64,000 nt of DNA. Origin: Mycolicibacterium cosmeticum. GTDB taxonomy: Bacteria; Actinomycetota; Actinomycetes; Mycobacteriales; Mycobacteriaceae. Positions within the stretch are counted from its first letter, which is position 1. Every line of letters starts with the position of its first letter. Below the pieces are notes generated by a model. The model ran no database searches, was not told where the DNA came from, and worked only from the letters and a program-made list of their open reading frames with translations. Shown here one piece after another: positions 8,522-21,105 of the stretch. The stretch lies in assembly GCF_000613185.1 (NCBI RefSeq), contig NZ_CCBB010000001.1:620001-684000 (forward strand), read 5' to 3'. A program made the translations under genes and the position numbers.

Positions 8522-9087
8522 ACCGGGGCAAGGCCGAGCGCCCGTACGGGGGTTACTTCGACGACGTGGTCACCGATCTCACCCATGCCGTCGGCTCAGC
8601 CGAGTTCGCCCGGGCCGTCGAATCCGTCAGCACGGACCACGCGCAGCTGACCCTGCGGGTGGCGCGCCGGCACCTCATAGCCGTGGCCACGGCGATGCGC
8701 GATGATCCGGCCCTACGTTTCGAGTTCTGCGCCGGGGTCACCGGAGTGCATTACCCGCAGCTGCCGGGACAGGAGTTGCGTGCCCTGTATCAACTGATGT
8801 CGATCCACCACAATCGCCGGGTCTGCATCGAAGTGACTGCCCCAGAGAGCGATCCGCATATCCCCTCGCTGTGCGAGGTCTACCCGACCTGTGACTGGCA
8901 TGAACGCGAAGCCTATGACTTCTTCGGCATCGTGTTCGACGGACATCCCGCGCTCACCCGTATCGAGATGCCCGACGATTGGGTCGGCCATCCCCAGCGC
9001 AAGGATTATCCGCTGGGCGGCATCGCCGTGGAGTACCACGGTGCCCGGATCGCCCCACCCGACCAACGCGGGGCGTGCTGCCCATGA
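8518..9087 (+). CDS. nuoC: NADH-quinone oxidoreductase subunit C, short N-terminus
   Basis: 189-residue peripheral-arm subunit. The family core is intact: [23 protein letters not shown] and [21 protein letters not shown]. Compared with my recollection of the mycobacterial protein (about 236 residues) the N-terminal 40-50 residues are absent; the ATG overlaps the nuoB stop and leaves no room for an extension. Ends with CCP after [15 protein letters not shown]. Fourth-base overlap with nuoD (ATGA) keeps the operon coupled. Confidence 0.95.
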   Translation: MNRGKAERPYGGYFDDVVTDLTHAVGSAEFARAVESVSTDHAQLTLRVARRHLIAVATAMRDDPALRFEFCAGVTGVHYPQLPGQELRALYQLMSIHHNRRVCIEVTAPESDPHIPSLCEVYPTCDWHEREAYDFFGIVFDGHPALTRIEMPDDWVGHPQRKDYPLGGIAVEYHGARIAPPDQRGACCP

Positions 9088-10424
9088 GTCTGCGCTCCGC
9101 AGCACCCGGCCGGCGGGCCGACGACAGATCCCGTCCGCCCACCGTGGTCACCGTTTCCGGACAGGACTGGGACGAAGTGCTGGCCGCGGCCGATGACGCG
9201 GCCGCCGGTGAACAGATCGTCGTCAACATGGGCCCGCAGCATCCGTCCACCCACGGGGTCCTGCGACTCATCCTCACCCTCGACGGTGAGATGGTGACCG
9301 AAGCCCGATGCGGTATCGGCTATCTGCACACCGGGATCGAGAAGAACCTGGAGTACCGCACGTGGGTGCAGGGCGTCACCTACGTCACCCGGATGGATTA
9401 TCTCTCACCGTTTTTCAACGAGACCGTCTACTGTCTGGGCGTCGAACGGCTGCTCGGGATCACCGACGACATCCCGGACCGGGCCACCGTCATCCGGGTG
9501 CTGCTGATGGAGCTGAACCGGATCTCGTCGCACCTGGTGGCGCTGGCCACCGGCGGCATGGAACTCGGTGCCATGGCGCCGATGTTCTTCGGATTCCGCG
9601 AACGCGAGCGCATCTTGGCGGTGTTCGAGACCATCACCGGTCTACGGATGAATCACGGTTACGTCCGGCCCGGCGGTGTCGCGATGGACCTGCCCGATGA
9701 CGCTGTCCCCCAGATTCGGGACCTGCTGCCCACCCTGGCACGGGGATTCCGGGATCTGGAGGGCCTGCTCACCGAGAGCTATATCTGGAAGGCCAGAACC
9801 CGCGATATCGGCTACCTGGACATGGCCGGCTGCCTGGCCCTCGGGGTGACCGGTCCGGTCCTGCGCTCCACCGGCCTGCCCCATGACCTCCGCCGGGCAC
9901 AGCCGTACTGCGGGTACGACACCTACGAGTTCGACGTCTGCACCCGCGACGCCTGCGACTCCTACGCCCGGTATCTGATCCGGGTCGACGAGATGTACCA
10001 GTCGCTCAAGATCGTCGAGCAGTGCCTGGACCGGCTCCGGCCCGGACCGGTGATGATCGCGGACAAGAAACTGGCCTGGCCGGCGGATCTCACACTGGGC
10101 GGGGACGGACTGGGCACCTCGCCGACGCATGTCGCCGACATCATGGGCGGATCCATGGAGGGCCTCATCCACCACTTCAAACTGGTCACCGAGGGAATCC
10201 GGGTGCCGGCCGGTCAGGTGTACACCGCCATCGAGTCACCCCGCGGGGAACTCGGCGCACACGTCATCAGCGACGGCGGCACCCGCCCCTACCGGGTTCA
10301 CTTCCGCGACCCATCGTTCACCAACCTGCAGGCCGTCGCGGCGATGTGTGAAGGCGGCATGATCGCCGACGTCATCGCGGCCGTCGCCGGCCTCGATCCC
10401 GTCATGGGCGGTGTCGACAGATGA
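9084..10424 (+). CDS. nuoD: NADH-quinone oxidoreductase subunit D
   Basis: 446-residue 49-kDa-type subunit forming the quinone pocket with NuoB. Motifs: [43 protein letters not shown] and the C-terminal [19 protein letters not shown]. It is evolutionarily related to NiFe hydrogenase large subunits but has no metal-binding cysteines. The ATG at 9084 overlaps the nuoC stop. A longer open frame begins inside nuoC and is not used. Confidence 0.97.
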   Translation: MSLRSAAPGRRADDRSRPPTVVTVSGQDWDEVLAAADDAAAGEQIVVNMGPQHPSTHGVLRLILTLDGEMVTEARCGIGYLHTGIEKNLEYRTWVQGVTYVTRMDYLSPFFNETVYCLGVERLLGITDDIPDRATVIRVLLMELNRISSHLVALATGGMELGAMAPMFFGFRERERILAVFETITGLRMNHGYVRPGGVAMDLPDDAVPQIRDLLPTLARGFRDLEGLLTESYIWKARTRDIGYLDMAGCLALGVTGPVLRSTGLPHDLRRAQPYCGYDTYEFDVCTRDACDSYARYLIRVDEMYQSLKIVEQCLDRLRPGPVMIADKKLAWPADLTLGGDGLGTSPTHVADIMGGSMEGLIHHFKLVTEGIRVPAGQVYTAIESPRGELGAHVISDGGTRPYRVHFRDPSFTNLQAVAAMCEGGMIADVIAAVAGLDPVMGGVDR

Positions 10425-11125
10425 GCACCTTCATCCAACTCGGTTCCGCCACCGACGAACCCCTGCCGGGCAGGCACGCCTACCCGCCGGAGGTGTTGGC
10501 ACAGCTGGAATCCGACGCGGCGACGATCATCGCGAAGTATCCGCACCCACGGTCGGCGCTGTTGCCGTTGCTACACCTGGTCCAGGCCGAGGATTCCTGC
10601 CTGACCCCCGCCGGTATCGGCTTCTGCGCCGAGCAGCTCGGGCTGACCCGGGCCGACGTCACCGCCGTCGCCACCTTCTACTCGATGTATCGGCGCTCTC
10701 CCACCGGCGACTACCTCGTCGGTGTGTGCACCAATACCCTGTGCGCCGTTCTCGGCGGCGACGCCATCCTCGAAGCGCTGCAACAGCACCTGGGCGTGAC
10801 CGCCGGAACGACCACGCCCGACGAGCGGGTCACGCTCGAGCGTGTCGAGTGCAACGCGGCCTGCGATTACGCGCCGGTGGTGATGGTCAACTGGGAGTTC
10901 TTCGACAACCAATCCGCAGACTCTGCAGTGGCTCTCGTCGATGCGCTGCGCGAGGGCCGTCAGGTCACGCCGACCAGGGGCGCGCCGCTGTGCACGTTCC
11001 GCCAAACCTCACGCACCCTGGCCGGAATCGGCCGGCACAGCGGCGATGTCCATCCGGCCGGGGAGCCGACACTGGCCGGCCTGCGGGCGGCCCGCCCCGG
11101 CCCCGACCCGAACATTCCGCGATGA
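10421..11125 (+). CDS. nuoE: NADH-quinone oxidoreductase subunit E
   Basis: 234-residue thioredoxin-fold 2Fe-2S subunit (cluster N1a) of the NADH-dehydrogenase module. Ligand cysteines lie in CTNTLC and in [15 protein letters not shown]-terminal stretch of about 50 residues rich in Gly/Pro/Arg extends beyond the 2Fe-2S domain, as in other actinobacteria. Start ATG overlaps the nuoD stop. Confidence 0.96.
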   Translation: MSTFIQLGSATDEPLPGRHAYPPEVLAQLESDAATIIAKYPHPRSALLPLLHLVQAEDSCLTPAGIGFCAEQLGLTRADVTAVATFYSMYRRSPTGDYLVGVCTNTLCAVLGGDAILEALQQHLGVTAGTTTPDERVTLERVECNAACDYAPVVMVNWEFFDNQSADSAVALVDALREGRQVTPTRGAPLCTFRQTSRTLAGIGRHSGDVHPAGEPTLAGLRAARPGPDPNIPR

Positions 11126-12432
11126 CCGCGCTCACCCCGGTGTTGAGCCGGTATTGGGGCCATCCCTTGTCGTGGACCATGCCCACCCACCTGGAACACG
11201 ACGGTTACCGGGCGCTGGAGCAAGCATTGCGGATGGGGCCGGAAGCGGTCACCGAAACGGTGAAACGTTCCGGGCTGCGTGGCCGCGGCGGTGCGGGATT
11301 CCCCACCGGTGTCAAATGGTCATTCATCAAACACGATTCGGCCGTCCCGAATTACCTGGTGGTCAACGCCGATGAGTCCGAACCGGGAACGTGCAAGGAC
11401 GTCCCCCTCATGATGGCCACCCCTCATCTGCTGATCGAAGGTGCCATCATCGCCGCCTACGCGATCCGCGCCCGGCATGCGTTCATCTACGTTCGCGGGG
11501 AGGTGGTTGCGGCCATCCGGCGGCTGCAGCGCGCCGTCGCGGAAGCCTACGAATCCGGCCATCTCGGATCCGACATCCACGGCAGCGGGTTCGACCTGGA
11601 ATTGACGGTGCATGCCGGTGCGGGCGCCTACATCTGCGGGGAGGAAACCGCGCTGTTGGATTCGCTCGAGGGCCGGCGCGGCCAACCGCGCCTGCGGCCA
11701 CCGTTTCCCGCCGAGGCCGGCCTCTACGGCTGCCCCACGGTAGTGAACAACGTCGAATCCATCGCGTCGGTTCCGTCCATCATCCTCAATGGGGCTGAGT
11801 GGTTCCGCTCGATGGGCACCGAGAAGTCGCCGGGTTTCACCCTGTACTCGTTGTCGGGACACGTCACCAGACCGGGGCAGTACGAGGCCCCCCTTGGCAT
11901 CACGCTGCGCGAGCTGCTCCGCCATGCCGGCGGTATGCGCACCGGGCACACCCTCAAGTTCTGGACGCCGGGCGGGTCGTCGACCCCGCTGTTGACCGCC
12001 GAGCATCTCGACGTGCCACTCGACTACGAGAGCGTCGTCTCGGCCGGATCGATGTTGGGTACCAAAGCAATTCAGCTCTTCGACGACACCACCTGCGTGG
12101 TGCGGGCGGTGCGCCGCTGGACACAGTTCTACGCGCACGAGTCCTGTGGCAAGTGCACCCCGTGCCGGGAGGGCACCTACTGGCTCACGAAGACCTACGA
12201 GCGACTCGAAACCGGAACGGCCACATCCGCGGACCTCGGCACGCTCGAAGACATCGCCAATGGCATCAACGGTCGGTCCTTCTGCGCCCTCGGTGACGGG
12301 GCCACCAGCCCGATCCTGTCATCGCTGCGCCATTTTGCCGAAGAGTATCGGCTGCACGTCATCTTGGGCGCATGCCCGTTCGATCCCGCGGCGTCGATGG
12401 CGATGGCGGCTCATCCACAGGAGGTCAGGTGA
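11122..12432 (+). CDS. nuoF: NADH-quinone oxidoreductase subunit F
   Basis: 436-residue NADH-binding subunit with FMN and the N3 4Fe-4S cluster. Visible are the NADH/FMN glycine-rich loop [16 protein letters not shown], the ADESEPGT motif, [19 protein letters not shown] and the cluster motif [12 protein letters not shown] with a fourth cysteine in [12 protein letters not shown] 11122 overlaps the nuoE stop. Its stop overlaps the nuoG GTG. Confidence 0.97.
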   Translation: MTALTPVLSRYWGHPLSWTMPTHLEHDGYRALEQALRMGPEAVTETVKRSGLRGRGGAGFPTGVKWSFIKHDSAVPNYLVVNADESEPGTCKDVPLMMATPHLLIEGAIIAAYAIRARHAFIYVRGEVVAAIRRLQRAVAEAYESGHLGSDIHGSGFDLELTVHAGAGAYICGEETALLDSLEGRRGQPRLRPPFPAEAGLYGCPTVVNNVESIASVPSIILNGAEWFRSMGTEKSPGFTLYSLSGHVTRPGQYEAPLGITLRELLRHAGGMRTGHTLKFWTPGGSSTPLLTAEHLDVPLDYESVVSAGSMLGTKAIQLFDDTTCVVRAVRRWTQFYAHESCGKCTPCREGTYWLTKTYERLETGTATSADLGTLEDIANGINGRSFCALGDGATSPILSSLRHFAEEYRLHVILGACPFDPAASMAMAAHPQEVR

Positions 12433-14777
12433 CGGTCACCGAGCCCACCCGCGCGGCAGATGCGCACACCGGCGATATGGTGCGACTGACCGTCGACGGA
12501 TCAGAGATCGCCGTCACGCCAGGCACGTTGGTGATCAGGGCCGCCGAAATGGCCGGCCGCCGCGTCCCGCGGTTCTGCGACCATCCGCTGCTGGCCCCCG
12601 CCGGTGCCTGCCGGCAGTGCCTCGTCGAGGTGGAAGGCCAACGCAAGCTGGTCACGTCGTGCACCACCCCCGTCGCCGCCGGCATGGTGGTGCGCACCCA
12701 GTTCACCTCGGAACAGGCCGCCCAGGCGCAACGCTCCGTCATGGAGCTGCTGCTGATCAATCATCCGCTGGATTGCCCGGTGTGCGACAAGGGCGGTGAG
12801 TGCCCGCTGCAGAACCAGGCCATGTCCACCGGCCGTACCGAGTCGCGATTCACCGAGACCAAACGCACCTTCCCGAAACCGGTTGCGCTGTCCAGCCAGA
12901 TCCTGCTCGACCGCGAACGCTGCGTGCAATGCGCTCGGTGCACCCGGTTCGCCGACCAGATCGCCGGTGACCAGTTCATCGACCTGATGGAACGAGGAGC
13001 GTCGCAGCAGGTCGGTGTCGCCGACGGAGAGTCTTTCGATTCGTACTTCTCCGGCAACACGGTGCAGGTCTGCCCGGTCGGCGCGCTGACTGCGGCCTCG
13101 TACCGATTCCGTGCCCGACCGTTCGATCTGCAGTCGGCGCCGAGTGTCTGCGAGCACTGCGCGGCCGGCTGCGCGCAACGCACCGACCACCGCAGGGGAA
13201 CGGTGCTGCGCCGGGTGGCGATGAACGATCCCGCGGTGAACGACGAATGGAACTGTGACAAGGGGCGGTGGGCGTTCACCTACGCCGATAGCCCGGACCG
13301 GATCACGGAGCCGATGATCCGAGACTCCGGCGGCGAGCTGGCCACCACGTCGTGGACGCAGGCACTGGCCACCGCCGCCGCCGGCCTACTCGGGGCGCGT
13401 GGCCGGACCGGCCTGCTGGTGGGTGGCCGGCTGACGCTCGAAGATGCCTACGCCTATGCGAAGTTCGCCCGAACGGTGCTGCGCACCAATGACATCGACT
13501 TCCGGGCTCGGGCCCACTCGGCCGAGGAGACGTGGTTTTTGACCCATCACGTCGCCGGGCGGCCGATGGCGGTGTCCTACGCGGACCTGTCCACCGCGCC
13601 CGTGGTGCTGCTGGTCGGTCTCGAACCCGAGGACGAGTCGCCGATTCTGCAGCTGCGGTTGCGTAAGGCGTTGCGCTCCAACGGGATACCCGTATACTCC
13701 ATCGCACCGTTCACCTCTCCGGGCCTGGCGAAGGTTTCCGGACGGCTTCTGCCTGCCGTTCCGGGAGCAGAGGCCACGGTCCTCGACGGCCTGCACCACG
13801 GACCGGTCGGCGACCTGCTGCGTCAACCGGGAGCGGTCATCATGGTGGGCGAACGCGCGGGCATCAGCCCCGGCGCCCTCACCGCCGCCGTGCGCCTGGC
13901 CGAGGGCACCGGCGCGCGACTGGCTTGGGTGCCCCGGCGGGCGGGTGAACGCGGCGCCCTGGAAGCCGGAGCGTTCCCCACGTTGTTGCCCGGTGGCCGG
14001 CCGGCCGACGTTCCGGGGCGCGATACGGCGGCGATCCTGGACGGCGCGGCGAAGGGTGATCTCGGCGCACTCGTCGTGGCCGGGGTGGAGATCGCCGATC
14101 TGCCCGATCCCGAGGCGGCGAGCCGGGCTCTGCGGGCAGTGCCGTTCGTCGTCAGCCTGGAGCTGCGCAGCAGCGCCGTCACCGAGCGAGCCGACGTGGT
14201 GCTGCCGGTGGCGGCGGTGCAGGAGAAGTCGGGTACGTTCGTCAACTGGGAGGGTCGTCGCCGCAGTTTCCCCGCCGCGATGACCGCTTCCGGGGCGATG
14301 TCCGATGTTCGCGTCCTGGATGCGCTCGCCACCGAAATGGGTTCTGCACTCAACCTTCCCGACGATGGTGCCGCCCGTTTCGAACTGGACCTGCTGGGCA
14401 GCTCACCGTCGGATCGATCGGTCCGTGCGCCGTCTCCCCCGGCAAATGCGCAGCCGCCGGCAGCAGGGCAGGCGACGCTGTCCACCTGGCGGCTGCTGCT
14501 GGATGCCGGGCGGCTCCAGGACGGCGAACCGCATCTGGCGGGTACCGCCAGGACGGCCATCGCCAGGCTTTCATCGACCACCGCCCGCGAAATCGGTGTC
14601 GGTGAGGGAGAACACGTGTCGATCAGTACGGTCAAAGGCGCGATCACCGCGCCGGTGCACATCACCGAGATGACCGATCGGGTGGTGTGGCTGCCGACCA
14701 ACTCCCGCGGCTGCGCGGTGCACACCCAGCTCGGCGTCACCAGCGGCGCCACCGTGACGATCGGGCGGGCCGACTGA
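12429..14777 (+). CDS. nuoG: NADH-quinone oxidoreductase subunit G
   Basis: 782-residue large iron-sulfur subunit. The N-terminal 2Fe-2S ferredoxin domain has [18 protein letters not shown], followed by [17 protein letters not shown] (His/Cys cluster N5 region), [13 protein letters not shown] and the molybdopterin-oxidoreductase-like domain starting with CEHCAAGC, whose cysteines would bind the extra N7 cluster. The C-terminal part is the degenerate molybdopterin domain. Start is GTG 12429 (overlap GTGA with nuoF). The C-terminal 350 residues are less conserved, as usual for this subunit. Confidence 0.96.
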   Translation: MTVTEPTRAADAHTGDMVRLTVDGSEIAVTPGTLVIRAAEMAGRRVPRFCDHPLLAPAGACRQCLVEVEGQRKLVTSCTTPVAAGMVVRTQFTSEQAAQAQRSVMELLLINHPLDCPVCDKGGECPLQNQAMSTGRTESRFTETKRTFPKPVALSSQILLDRERCVQCARCTRFADQIAGDQFIDLMERGASQQVGVADGESFDSYFSGNTVQVCPVGALTAASYRFRARPFDLQSAPSVCEHCAAGCAQRTDHRRGTVLRRVAMNDPAVNDEWNCDKGRWAFTYADSPDRITEPMIRDSGGELATTSWTQALATAAAGLLGARGRTGLLVGGRLTLEDAYAYAKFARTVLRTNDIDFRARAHSAEETWFLTHHVAGRPMAVSYADLSTAPVVLLVGLEPEDESPILQLRLRKALRSNGIPVYSIAPFTSPGLAKVSGRLLPAVPGAEATVLDGLHHGPVGDLLRQPGAVIMVGERAGISPGALTAAVRLAEGTGARLAWVPRRAGERGALEAGAFPTLLPGGRPADVPGRDTAAILDGAAKGDLGALVVAGVEIADLPDPEAASRALRAVPFVVSLELRSSAVTERADVVLPVAAVQEKSGTFVNWEGRRRSFPAAMTASGAMSDVRVLDALATEMGSALNLPDDGAARFELDLLGSSPSDRSVRAPSPPANAQPPAAGQATLSTWRLLLDAGRLQDGEPHLAGTARTAIARLSSTTAREIGVGEGEHVSISTVKGAITAPVHITEMTDRVVWLPTNSRGCAVHTQLGVTSGATVTIGRAD

Positions 14778-15994
14778 TGCGGGGTGACTTGTCGGCCTTC
14801 GGTCATGACCCGTGGTGGCTCATCGCGGCGAAAGCCGTCGCGGTCTTCGCCTTCCTGTTGTTGACCGTCTTGGCGGCCATCCTGGCCGAGCGCAAGGTCC
14901 TGGCGCGGATGCAGATGCGTATCGGCCCGAACCGGGTGGGTCCCCGCGGGCTGCTGCAGTCGCTCTCGGACGGCATCAAATTGGCGCTCAAAGAGGGCAT
15001 CGTGCCGGCCGGCGCGGACAAGCCGGTCTACCTGATCGCCCCGGTGATCGCTGTCGTCCCGGCGATCTTGGCCTTCGCCGTCATCCCGATGGGCCCGACG
15101 GTGTCGATTCTCGGGCACGCCACGCCCCTTCAGCTCACCGACATACCGGTGGCGGTGCTCTACGTGCTGGCCACCACCTCGGTGGGCGTGTACGGCATCG
15201 TCCTGGGCGGCTGGGCATCGGGCTCGACCTATCCGCTGCTGGGCGGATTGCGATCGTCCGCCCAAGTGGTCTCCTACGAGATCGCCATGGCGCTGTCCTT
15301 CGCGGCGGTGTTCGTGACGGCCGGCACGATGTCGACGTCGGGCATTGTCGCCGCCCAGCACAAGGTGTGGTTCGCCGTGTTGCTGGCACCGTCCTTCCTC
15401 GTCTACGTCACGGCGATGGTCGGTGAAACCAACCGGGCCCCTTTCGATCTCCCGGAGGCCGAAGGTGAATTGGTCGGCGGGTTCCACACCGAGTACTCGT
15501 CGCTGAAGTTCGCCATGTTCATGCTCGCCGAATACGTGAACATGACCACCGTGTCGGCATTGGCGACCACCCTTTTCCTGGGCGGCTGGCAGGCCCCGTG
15601 GCCGATGTCCATGCTCGACGGCGCCAACAGCGGCTGGCTCCCGCTGGTGTGGTTCAGCGCGAAGGTCTGGGGATTCCTGTTCCTGTTCATCTGGTTGCGG
15701 GCAGCCCTTCCCCGGCTGCGCTACGACCAGTTCATGGCGTTGGGCTGGAAGCTACTCATCCCGGCGTCGCTGCTCTGGATGCTGGTGGTCGCCACGCTCG
15801 CCACCTTCGGCGGGCCGGATCAATCCCCCGCACCGGCCGCCGCGGCAGGCGTAGCGGTCCTGGCCCTGGTCACCGGAATCATCACCTGGCGTAGCCGCAG
15901 GGCGCGTCGCCGGGCCGGCAGCGTCCAGCCGCCGGCCGAACACCCACGGGTGGAACGCAACATCACCGCCGCCGAGGACTACGCCGATGTCTAG
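14777..15994 (+). CDS. nuoH: NADH-quinone oxidoreductase subunit H
   Basis: 405-residue membrane subunit at the junction of the two arms; it helps form the quinone channel. About eight hydrophobic helices; family motifs are [36 protein letters not shown], and [26 protein letters not shown]. Its ATG shares one base with the nuoG TGA. The tail after the last helix (about 40 residues) is basic and overlaps the nuoI start. Confidence 0.97.
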   Translation: MRGDLSAFGHDPWWLIAAKAVAVFAFLLLTVLAAILAERKVLARMQMRIGPNRVGPRGLLQSLSDGIKLALKEGIVPAGADKPVYLIAPVIAVVPAILAFAVIPMGPTVSILGHATPLQLTDIPVAVLYVLATTSVGVYGIVLGGWASGSTYPLLGGLRSSAQVVSYEIAMALSFAAVFVTAGTMSTSGIVAAQHKVWFAVLLAPSFLVYVTAMVGETNRAPFDLPEAEGELVGGFHTEYSSLKFAMFMLAEYVNMTTVSALATTLFLGGWQAPWPMSMLDGANSGWLPLVWFSAKVWGFLFLFIWLRAALPRLRYDQFMALGWKLLIPASLLWMLVVATLATFGGPDQSPAPAAAAGVAVLALVTGIITWRSRRARRRAGSVQPPAEHPRVERNITAAEDYADV

Positions 15995-16517
15995 ATTCGA
16001 TCCCGTCGCCGGATTCGCGATCACCTTCGGTGCGATGTTCAAGAAACCGGTGACCGAGCAGTACCCGGAGGAAAGACCCCCGACCGCTGCACGCTATCAC
16101 GGTCGCCATCAGCTCAACCGGTATCCCGACGGGCTGGAGAAATGCGTCGGCTGCGAGTTGTGTGCGTGGGCCTGCCCCGCCGATGCCATCTATGTGGAAG
16201 GTGCCGACAACACCGAGGACCAACGGTTCTCACCGGGTGAGCGTTACGGCCGCGTCTACCAGATCAACTACCTGCGCTGCATCGGTTGCGGCCTGTGCAT
16301 CGAGGCGTGCCCCACCCGGGCCCTCACCATGACCGGTGAGTTCGAACTGGCCGATGACAACCGCGCCGACCTGGTCTACGACAAGGACAGCCTGCTGGCA
16401 CCGTTGCAACCCGGAATGACGGCGCCACCACACCCCATGACACCCGAAACCACCGCTCGGGATTACTACCTGTCCGAGTCCGACGGCGCTGCGGCAGCTC
16501 GAACGGAGCCACGATGA
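15987..16517 (+). CDS. nuoI: NADH-quinone oxidoreductase subunit I
   Basis: 176-residue subunit with two 4Fe-4S clusters (N6a/N6b). The motifs [12 protein letters not shown] and [12 protein letters not shown] are both complete. The C-terminal part ([13 protein letters not shown]) fits actinobacterial NuoI. Start ATG lies eight bases inside the end of nuoH. Confidence 0.97.
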   Translation: MSRFDPVAGFAITFGAMFKKPVTEQYPEERPPTAARYHGRHQLNRYPDGLEKCVGCELCAWACPADAIYVEGADNTEDQRFSPGERYGRVYQINYLRCIGCGLCIEACPTRALTMTGEFELADDNRADLVYDKDSLLAPLQPGMTAPPHPMTPETTARDYYLSESDGAAAARTEPR

Positions 16518-17404
16518 CCCTGCTTGCAGCCCCGGCGCTCGCCGCAACCTCCACCGGTGAGACAGCGATGTTCTGGATTCTGGCACCGGTCGCGGTCATC
16601 GGCGCGGTGGGTACCGTAATGGCCACTCGCGCCGTGTATTCGGCAATGCTGCTCGGCATGACGATGCTCGTCCTCGCGGTGCTGTATGTGGCGTTGGACG
16701 CGGCGTTCCTCGGGGTGGTTCAGGTGGTCGTGTACACCGGCGCCGTCATGATGTTGTTCCTGTTCGTCCTCATGCTGGTCGGCGTCGACCGTCACGAATC
16801 TCTCCGCGAGACCATCCGCAGACACCGACCACTGTCGCTGCTGGCGGCCACCGGCTTCACGCTGCTCCTCGTCGTGAGCATCGGCCATGCACAGCCGACC
16901 GCGCCAACGGAATCCGACCGATCCGCCTCCGACGGAAACCTGCACGGCTTGGCCACGATGATCTTCACCCGCTACTTCTGGGTTTTCGAGTTGACCGGCG
17001 CGTTGATGATCACGGCGGCGCTGGCCGCGATGGTGCTGGTGCACCGCGAACGATTCGAGACACGAAAAACGCAGCGGGAGATGGCCATCGAGCGGTTCAG
17101 GACTGGCGGCCGTCCAACGCCACTGCCCAGTCCCGGCGTCTACGCGCAGCACAATGCCGTCGACATGCCCGCCCGGCTGCCCGACGGGTCGGCGGCCGCG
17201 GGCTCCGTCGCCGGCGCCACGCCTCCACGCAACATCCCGCCGCACGAAGCCGATACACCCGCCCCGAAACCACCGCTGCGCCTGGTGACCTCGATGTCCC
17301 AGCGGGACACCGCCTGGGTCGATCGATGGGCAGCCACCGGCGGCGTCCCCCGCAACGGTCGAGTACCCAACGGTGGTGGCCCCCTGGACGGTGATGGTCG
17401 ATGA
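16514..17404 (+). CDS. nuoJ: NADH-quinone oxidoreductase subunit J
   Basis: 296-residue membrane subunit. Five hydrophobic helices occupy the first 185 residues, including [21 protein letters not shown]. The remaining 110 residues (from about [14 protein letters not shown]) form a long hydrophilic Pro/Ala/Arg-rich cytoplasmic tail, much longer than in E. coli (184 residues total) and an actinobacterial trait; its role is unknown. Overlaps nuoI and nuoK by four bases each. Confidence 0.95.
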   Translation: MTLLAAPALAATSTGETAMFWILAPVAVIGAVGTVMATRAVYSAMLLGMTMLVLAVLYVALDAAFLGVVQVVVYTGAVMMLFLFVLMLVGVDRHESLRETIRRHRPLSLLAATGFTLLLVVSIGHAQPTAPTESDRSASDGNLHGLATMIFTRYFWVFELTGALMITAALAAMVLVHRERFETRKTQREMAIERFRTGGRPTPLPSPGVYAQHNAVDMPARLPDGSAAAGSVAGATPPRNIPPHEADTPAPKPPLRLVTSMSQRDTAWVDRWAATGGVPRNGRVPNGGGPLDGDGR

Positions 17405-17700
17405 ATCCGCTGTACTACGTCTACCTGTCCGCGGCGCTGTTCACCATCGGCGCTCTCGGTGTTCTGGTGCGCCGCAACGTCGTCGTGGTGTTCATGTGTG
17501 TGGAGTTGATGCTCAACGCCACAAACCTGTGCCTCGTCTCGTTCTCCCGGATCCACCACAATCTGGACGGTCAGCTGCTGGCCTTCTTCACCATGGTGGT
17601 GGCCGCCTGTGAAGTGGTGGTCGGGCTGGCCATCATCATGTCGATCTTCCGCACCCGCAGGTCGACCGATGTCGACGACGCCAGTCTGTTCAGGGGCTGA
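17401..17700 (+). CDS. nuoK: NADH-quinone oxidoreductase subunit K
   Basis: 99-residue membrane subunit with three helices and the expected buried glutamates in [10 protein letters not shown] and [11 protein letters not shown]. Start ATG overlaps the nuoJ stop; nuoL begins one base after its stop. Confidence 0.97.
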   Translation: MNPLYYVYLSAALFTIGALGVLVRRNVVVVFMCVELMLNATNLCLVSFSRIHHNLDGQLLAFFTMVVAACEVVVGLAIIMSIFRTRRSTDVDDASLFRG

Positions 17701-17701
17701 G

Positions 17702-19585
17702 ATGACGGCCGATCCCATCTGGTTGATGATCGCCCTGCCCGCCGCCGGTGCGGCAGTCCTGCTGTTGACGGGCAGGCACGCGGACCGCTGGGGCCACCTC
17801 ATGGGCTGCGCCACCGCGATCACCGCATTCGGTGCGGCAGGCTGGCAGTTCCTCGCCATGACGGGACGGCCCGCCGACCACCGCGCTGTGCACCACGTGC
17901 TCTACACGTGGCTACCGGTCGACGGTTTGCACGTCGATGCGGGGTTGCGGCTGGATCAGTTGTCGATGTGCTTCGCGCTGCTGATCACCGGGGTCGGCGC
18001 GCTGATCCACGTCTATTCGGTGGGTTATATGGCCGGCGATCCGGGGCGGCGACGCTTCTTCGGCTACCTCAATCTGTTCGTCGCGGCGATGCTGCTGCTG
18101 GTGCTCGCCGACAACTACCTGGTCTTGTATGCCGGCTGGGAAGGGGTCGGGCTGGCGTCGTACCTGCTGATCGGTTTCTGGGATGACCGTCCCGCCGCCG
18201 CCACCGCCGCCAGGAAGGCCTTCGTGGTGAATCGGGTGGGTGACGTCGGGCTGGCGCTGGCGATGCTGGTCATGTTCGGCGAACTCGGCACGGTCGCCTT
18301 CGACGGCGTGTTCGCCGGCGCCGACGGGCTCGGCGGCAACACCGTGACCGTCGTCGCCGTGCTGCTGCTGTTCGCGGCCTGCGGTAAGTCGGCCCAGGTA
18401 CCGTTGCAGTCCTGGCTGGGTGACGCCATGGAAGGACCCACCCCCGTCTCGGCGCTCATCCACGCCGCCACCATGGTCACCGCGGGGGTGTACCTGATCA
18501 TCCGGTCCGGGCCCGTGTTCGAACTGGCGCCCGTCGCCCAGACAGCCGTCACCTGTGTCGGCGCCATCACCCTGTTGCTGGGGGCGGTCATCGGATGCGC
18601 GAAGGACGACATCAAGAAGGCGCTGGCCGCATCCACCATGAGCCAGATCGGGTACATGGTCCTTGCCGCGGGTCTCGGGCCGGCCGGCTACCCGGTGGCG
18701 ATCCTGCACCTGATCACCCACGGCTTCTTCAAGGCCGGGCTGTTCCTGGGCGCCGGGTCGGTGATGCACGCCATGGACGACGAGGTTGACATGCGCCGGT
18801 TCGGCGGCCTGCGCCGGGCTCTGCCCATCACCTTCGTCACCTTCGGGCTGGGTTACCTTGCCATCATCGGCATTCCGCCGCTGGCCGGGTTCTTCTCCAA
18901 GGACGCGATCATCGAGGCGGCCTTCGCTGCCGGTGGCGCGCGGGGCATGATCCTCGGCGGCGCCACCCTACTCGGCGCCGGCCTGACCGCGTTCTACATG
19001 ACGCGGGTGATGCTGATGACCTTCTTCGGCGAAAGACGTTGGACGCCGGGTACTTCCCCGCACGAGGCGCCCGCGATGATGTGGTGGCCGATGGTGCTGC
19101 TGGCCGTCGGCTCGGTCGCCTCGGGCGCGCTGTTGGTGGTGGGCGGCGCCCTGCAGCGGTGGCTGGCACCGGTCTTGGGGCCCCAGGCCCACGAACCCGG
19201 AACCCACGACGGGGCACTGACCGCGGTGACCCTGGCGGTCGTAGCCGCTGGGATCCTGGTCGCATATCGCCGCTACGGGAACCGCCCGATAGCCGATACC
19301 GCGCGCACCGGCGGTGTTCTGGCCACGGCCGCGCGCCGTGACCTCTATGCCGACGCGCTCAACGAAGCCGTGTTCATGCGGCCCGGGCAGCGCCTGGTGG
19401 CCATGCTCGCCGACGGCGTCGAGACGGGGACCGCGGCGGCGACCGTTCGAATCGGCGGGCTGATCCACGTGTGTGCCGAGCGTCTGCGGTTGTCGCAGAA
19501 CGGCTTCGCGCGGTCCTATGCGCTGGTTTTGTTCAGCGGTGCGGCACTGGCATTGGCCACCATCCTGGGAGTACGGCTGTGGTGA
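17702..19585 (+). CDS. nuoL: NADH-quinone oxidoreductase subunit L
   Basis: 627-residue antiporter-like proton-pumping subunit. Landmarks are [18 protein letters not shown] (glutamate of the pump module), [39 protein letters not shown] and [14 protein letters not shown]. Many hydrophobic helices plus the long C-terminal horizontal helix region. Start ATG at 17702; the in-frame upstream extension overlaps nuoK and is rejected. Confidence 0.97.
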   Translation: MTADPIWLMIALPAAGAAVLLLTGRHADRWGHLMGCATAITAFGAAGWQFLAMTGRPADHRAVHHVLYTWLPVDGLHVDAGLRLDQLSMCFALLITGVGALIHVYSVGYMAGDPGRRRFFGYLNLFVAAMLLLVLADNYLVLYAGWEGVGLASYLLIGFWDDRPAAATAARKAFVVNRVGDVGLALAMLVMFGELGTVAFDGVFAGADGLGGNTVTVVAVLLLFAACGKSAQVPLQSWLGDAMEGPTPVSALIHAATMVTAGVYLIIRSGPVFELAPVAQTAVTCVGAITLLLGAVIGCAKDDIKKALAASTMSQIGYMVLAAGLGPAGYPVAILHLITHGFFKAGLFLGAGSVMHAMDDEVDMRRFGGLRRALPITFVTFGLGYLAIIGIPPLAGFFSKDAIIEAAFAAGGARGMILGGATLLGAGLTAFYMTRVMLMTFFGERRWTPGTSPHEAPAMMWWPMVLLAVGSVASGALLVVGGALQRWLAPVLGPQAHEPGTHDGALTAVTLAVVAAGILVAYRRYGNRPIADTARTGGVLATAARRDLYADALNEAVFMRPGQRLVAMLADGVETGTAAATVRIGGLIHVCAERLRLSQNGFARSYALVLFSGAALALATILGVRLW

Positions 19586-21105
19586 CTGGCATTCCGTGGT
19601 TGACCGTACTGTGGCTGGTACCCGTGGCCGGCGCCGTCGCCGTGCTGGCGGTGCCCTCGGATCGCCAGACGCCGGCCCGCTGGGTGGGCTTGGGTGCGTC
19701 CCTGCTCACCCTGATCGTCAGCATGGTGCTCGTCGCCGCCTTCGATGCCGGCGGCGGACATTACCAGTTCGTCGAGGGCGAGCCCTGGATGGCGACCTTC
19801 GGCGCCGGGTACACCGTCGGCCTGGACGGTATCGGCTTGTGCATGGTGGTGCTCACGACAGGTCTCATCCCGATCCTGCTGATCGCGGGGTGGCACGACG
19901 GTGATGGCCAGGGGCGGTCGGTGCACGGTCATGTCGCACTCGTTCTCCTGGTGGAGGCGATGGTGGTGCTCACCTTCATCGCGCTGGACGTCCTGCTCTT
20001 CTACGTGTTCTTCGAAGCGATGTTGATCCCCATGTACTTCCTCGTCGGCCGGTTCGGGGGAACCGGCGGGCCCGCCGCGGCGATCAGATTCCTGGTCTAC
20101 AACCTCGCCGGCGGCTTGGCCATGCTGGTCGCCGTGATCTGGCTGTACGCGGCCGGTACCAAAAACGGCCACGGCACTTTCGATCTGCGCGAGCTGGTGG
20201 CCGCCGGCGCGGGTGACCATGGCGTCGAGCGAATACTGTTCTGTGGATTCATGCTCGCCTTCGCGATCAAGGCACCGATGTGGCCGCTGCACACGTGGTT
20301 GCCCGACGTGGCGACATCCGCCAAACCCGCCACCGCGGTGCTCATGATGGCCATCGTGGACAAGGTCGGAACGTTCGGGATGTTGCGGTACTGCCTGCAG
20401 CTCTTCCCCGACGCCGCAGCATATTTCCGGCCGGTCCTCGTCGCACTCTCGGTCGTCGCGATCGTGTACGGCGCAGTGGTGGCCATCGGCCAGACCGACA
20501 TCATGCGGATGATCGCCTATGCGTCCCTGTCGCATTTCGGCTTCATCACCCTGGGCATCTTCGTGATGACCAGCCAGGGCCAGACCGGCGCCACGCTGTA
20601 CATGGTCAACCATGGCATCAGCACCGCCGCGCTGGTACTCACGGCGGGGTTCCTGGTGTCGCGCACCGGGACGAAACTCATCGCCGCCCACGGTGGAGTG
20701 CGGCGCGTCGCCCCGGTGCTGGCAGTGTGCTTCCTGCTCGCCGGTCTGGCCAGCTTGGCGTTGCCCGGGCTGGCACCCTTCGTCAGCGAATTCCTGGTCC
20801 TCATCGGGTCGTACGACCGATACCCGGTGTCGGCGATCTTCGCCGCGTCCGCTCTGGTGTTGTCCGCGATCTACATCCTGTGGGCCTATCAACGGATGAT
20901 GACCGGACCGGTGAGTGCCGATGCCGCACGAGCCCGCGATCTGCGTCCTCGCGAGATCGCGGTGATTGCGCCGCTGTTGGCGTCGCTTCTGGTGCTCGGC
21001 TGCTACCCGAAACCCGTTCTGAGGGTGATCGATCCGGTGGTGGTGCACACGCTGGACCCGACCGGGATCCGCGGTTCTGCGGCGGCTGAAGGAGCGCATC
21101 GGTGA
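19582..21105 (+). CDS. nuoM: NADH-quinone oxidoreductase subunit M
   Basis: 507-residue antiporter-like subunit. Motifs include [53 protein letters not shown] and [18 protein letters not shown] 19582 (overlapping the nuoL stop as GTGA) gives an N-terminus [11 protein letters not shown] that resembles the mycobacterial protein; the adjacent GTG at 19579 would add one residue. Confidence 0.96.
   Translation: MTGIPWLTVLWLVPVAGAVAVLAVPSDRQTPARWVGLGASLLTLIVSMVLVAAFDAGGGHYQFVEGEPWMATFGAGYTVGLDGIGLCMVVLTTGLIPILLIAGWHDGDGQGRSVHGHVALVLLVEAMVVLTFIALDVLLFYVFFEAMLIPMYFLVGRFGGTGGPAAAIRFLVYNLAGGLAMLVAVIWLYAAGTKNGHGTFDLRELVAAGAGDHGVERILFCGFMLAFAIKAPMWPLHTWLPDVATSAKPATAVLMMAIVDKVGTFGMLRYCLQLFPDAAAYFRPVLVALSVVAIVYGAVVAIGQTDIMRMIAYASLSHFGFITLGIFVMTSQGQTGATLYMVNHGISTAALVLTAGFLVSRTGTKLIAAHGGVRRVAPVLAVCFLLAGLASLALPGLAPFVSEFLVLIGSYDRYPVSAIFAASALVLSAIYILWAYQRMMTGPVSADAARARDLRPREIAVIAPLLASLLVLGCYPKPVLRVIDPVVVHTLDPTGIRGSAAAEGAHR

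Noticed and set aside
13823..15487. 554-residue minus-strand frame
   Set aside because: Antisense of nuoG/nuoH; long open antisense frames are expected at this GC content.
19516..21099. 527-residue minus-strand frame rich in His/Gln/Arg
   Set aside because: Exact antisense of nuoM; composition typical of antisense frames of hydrophobic proteins.
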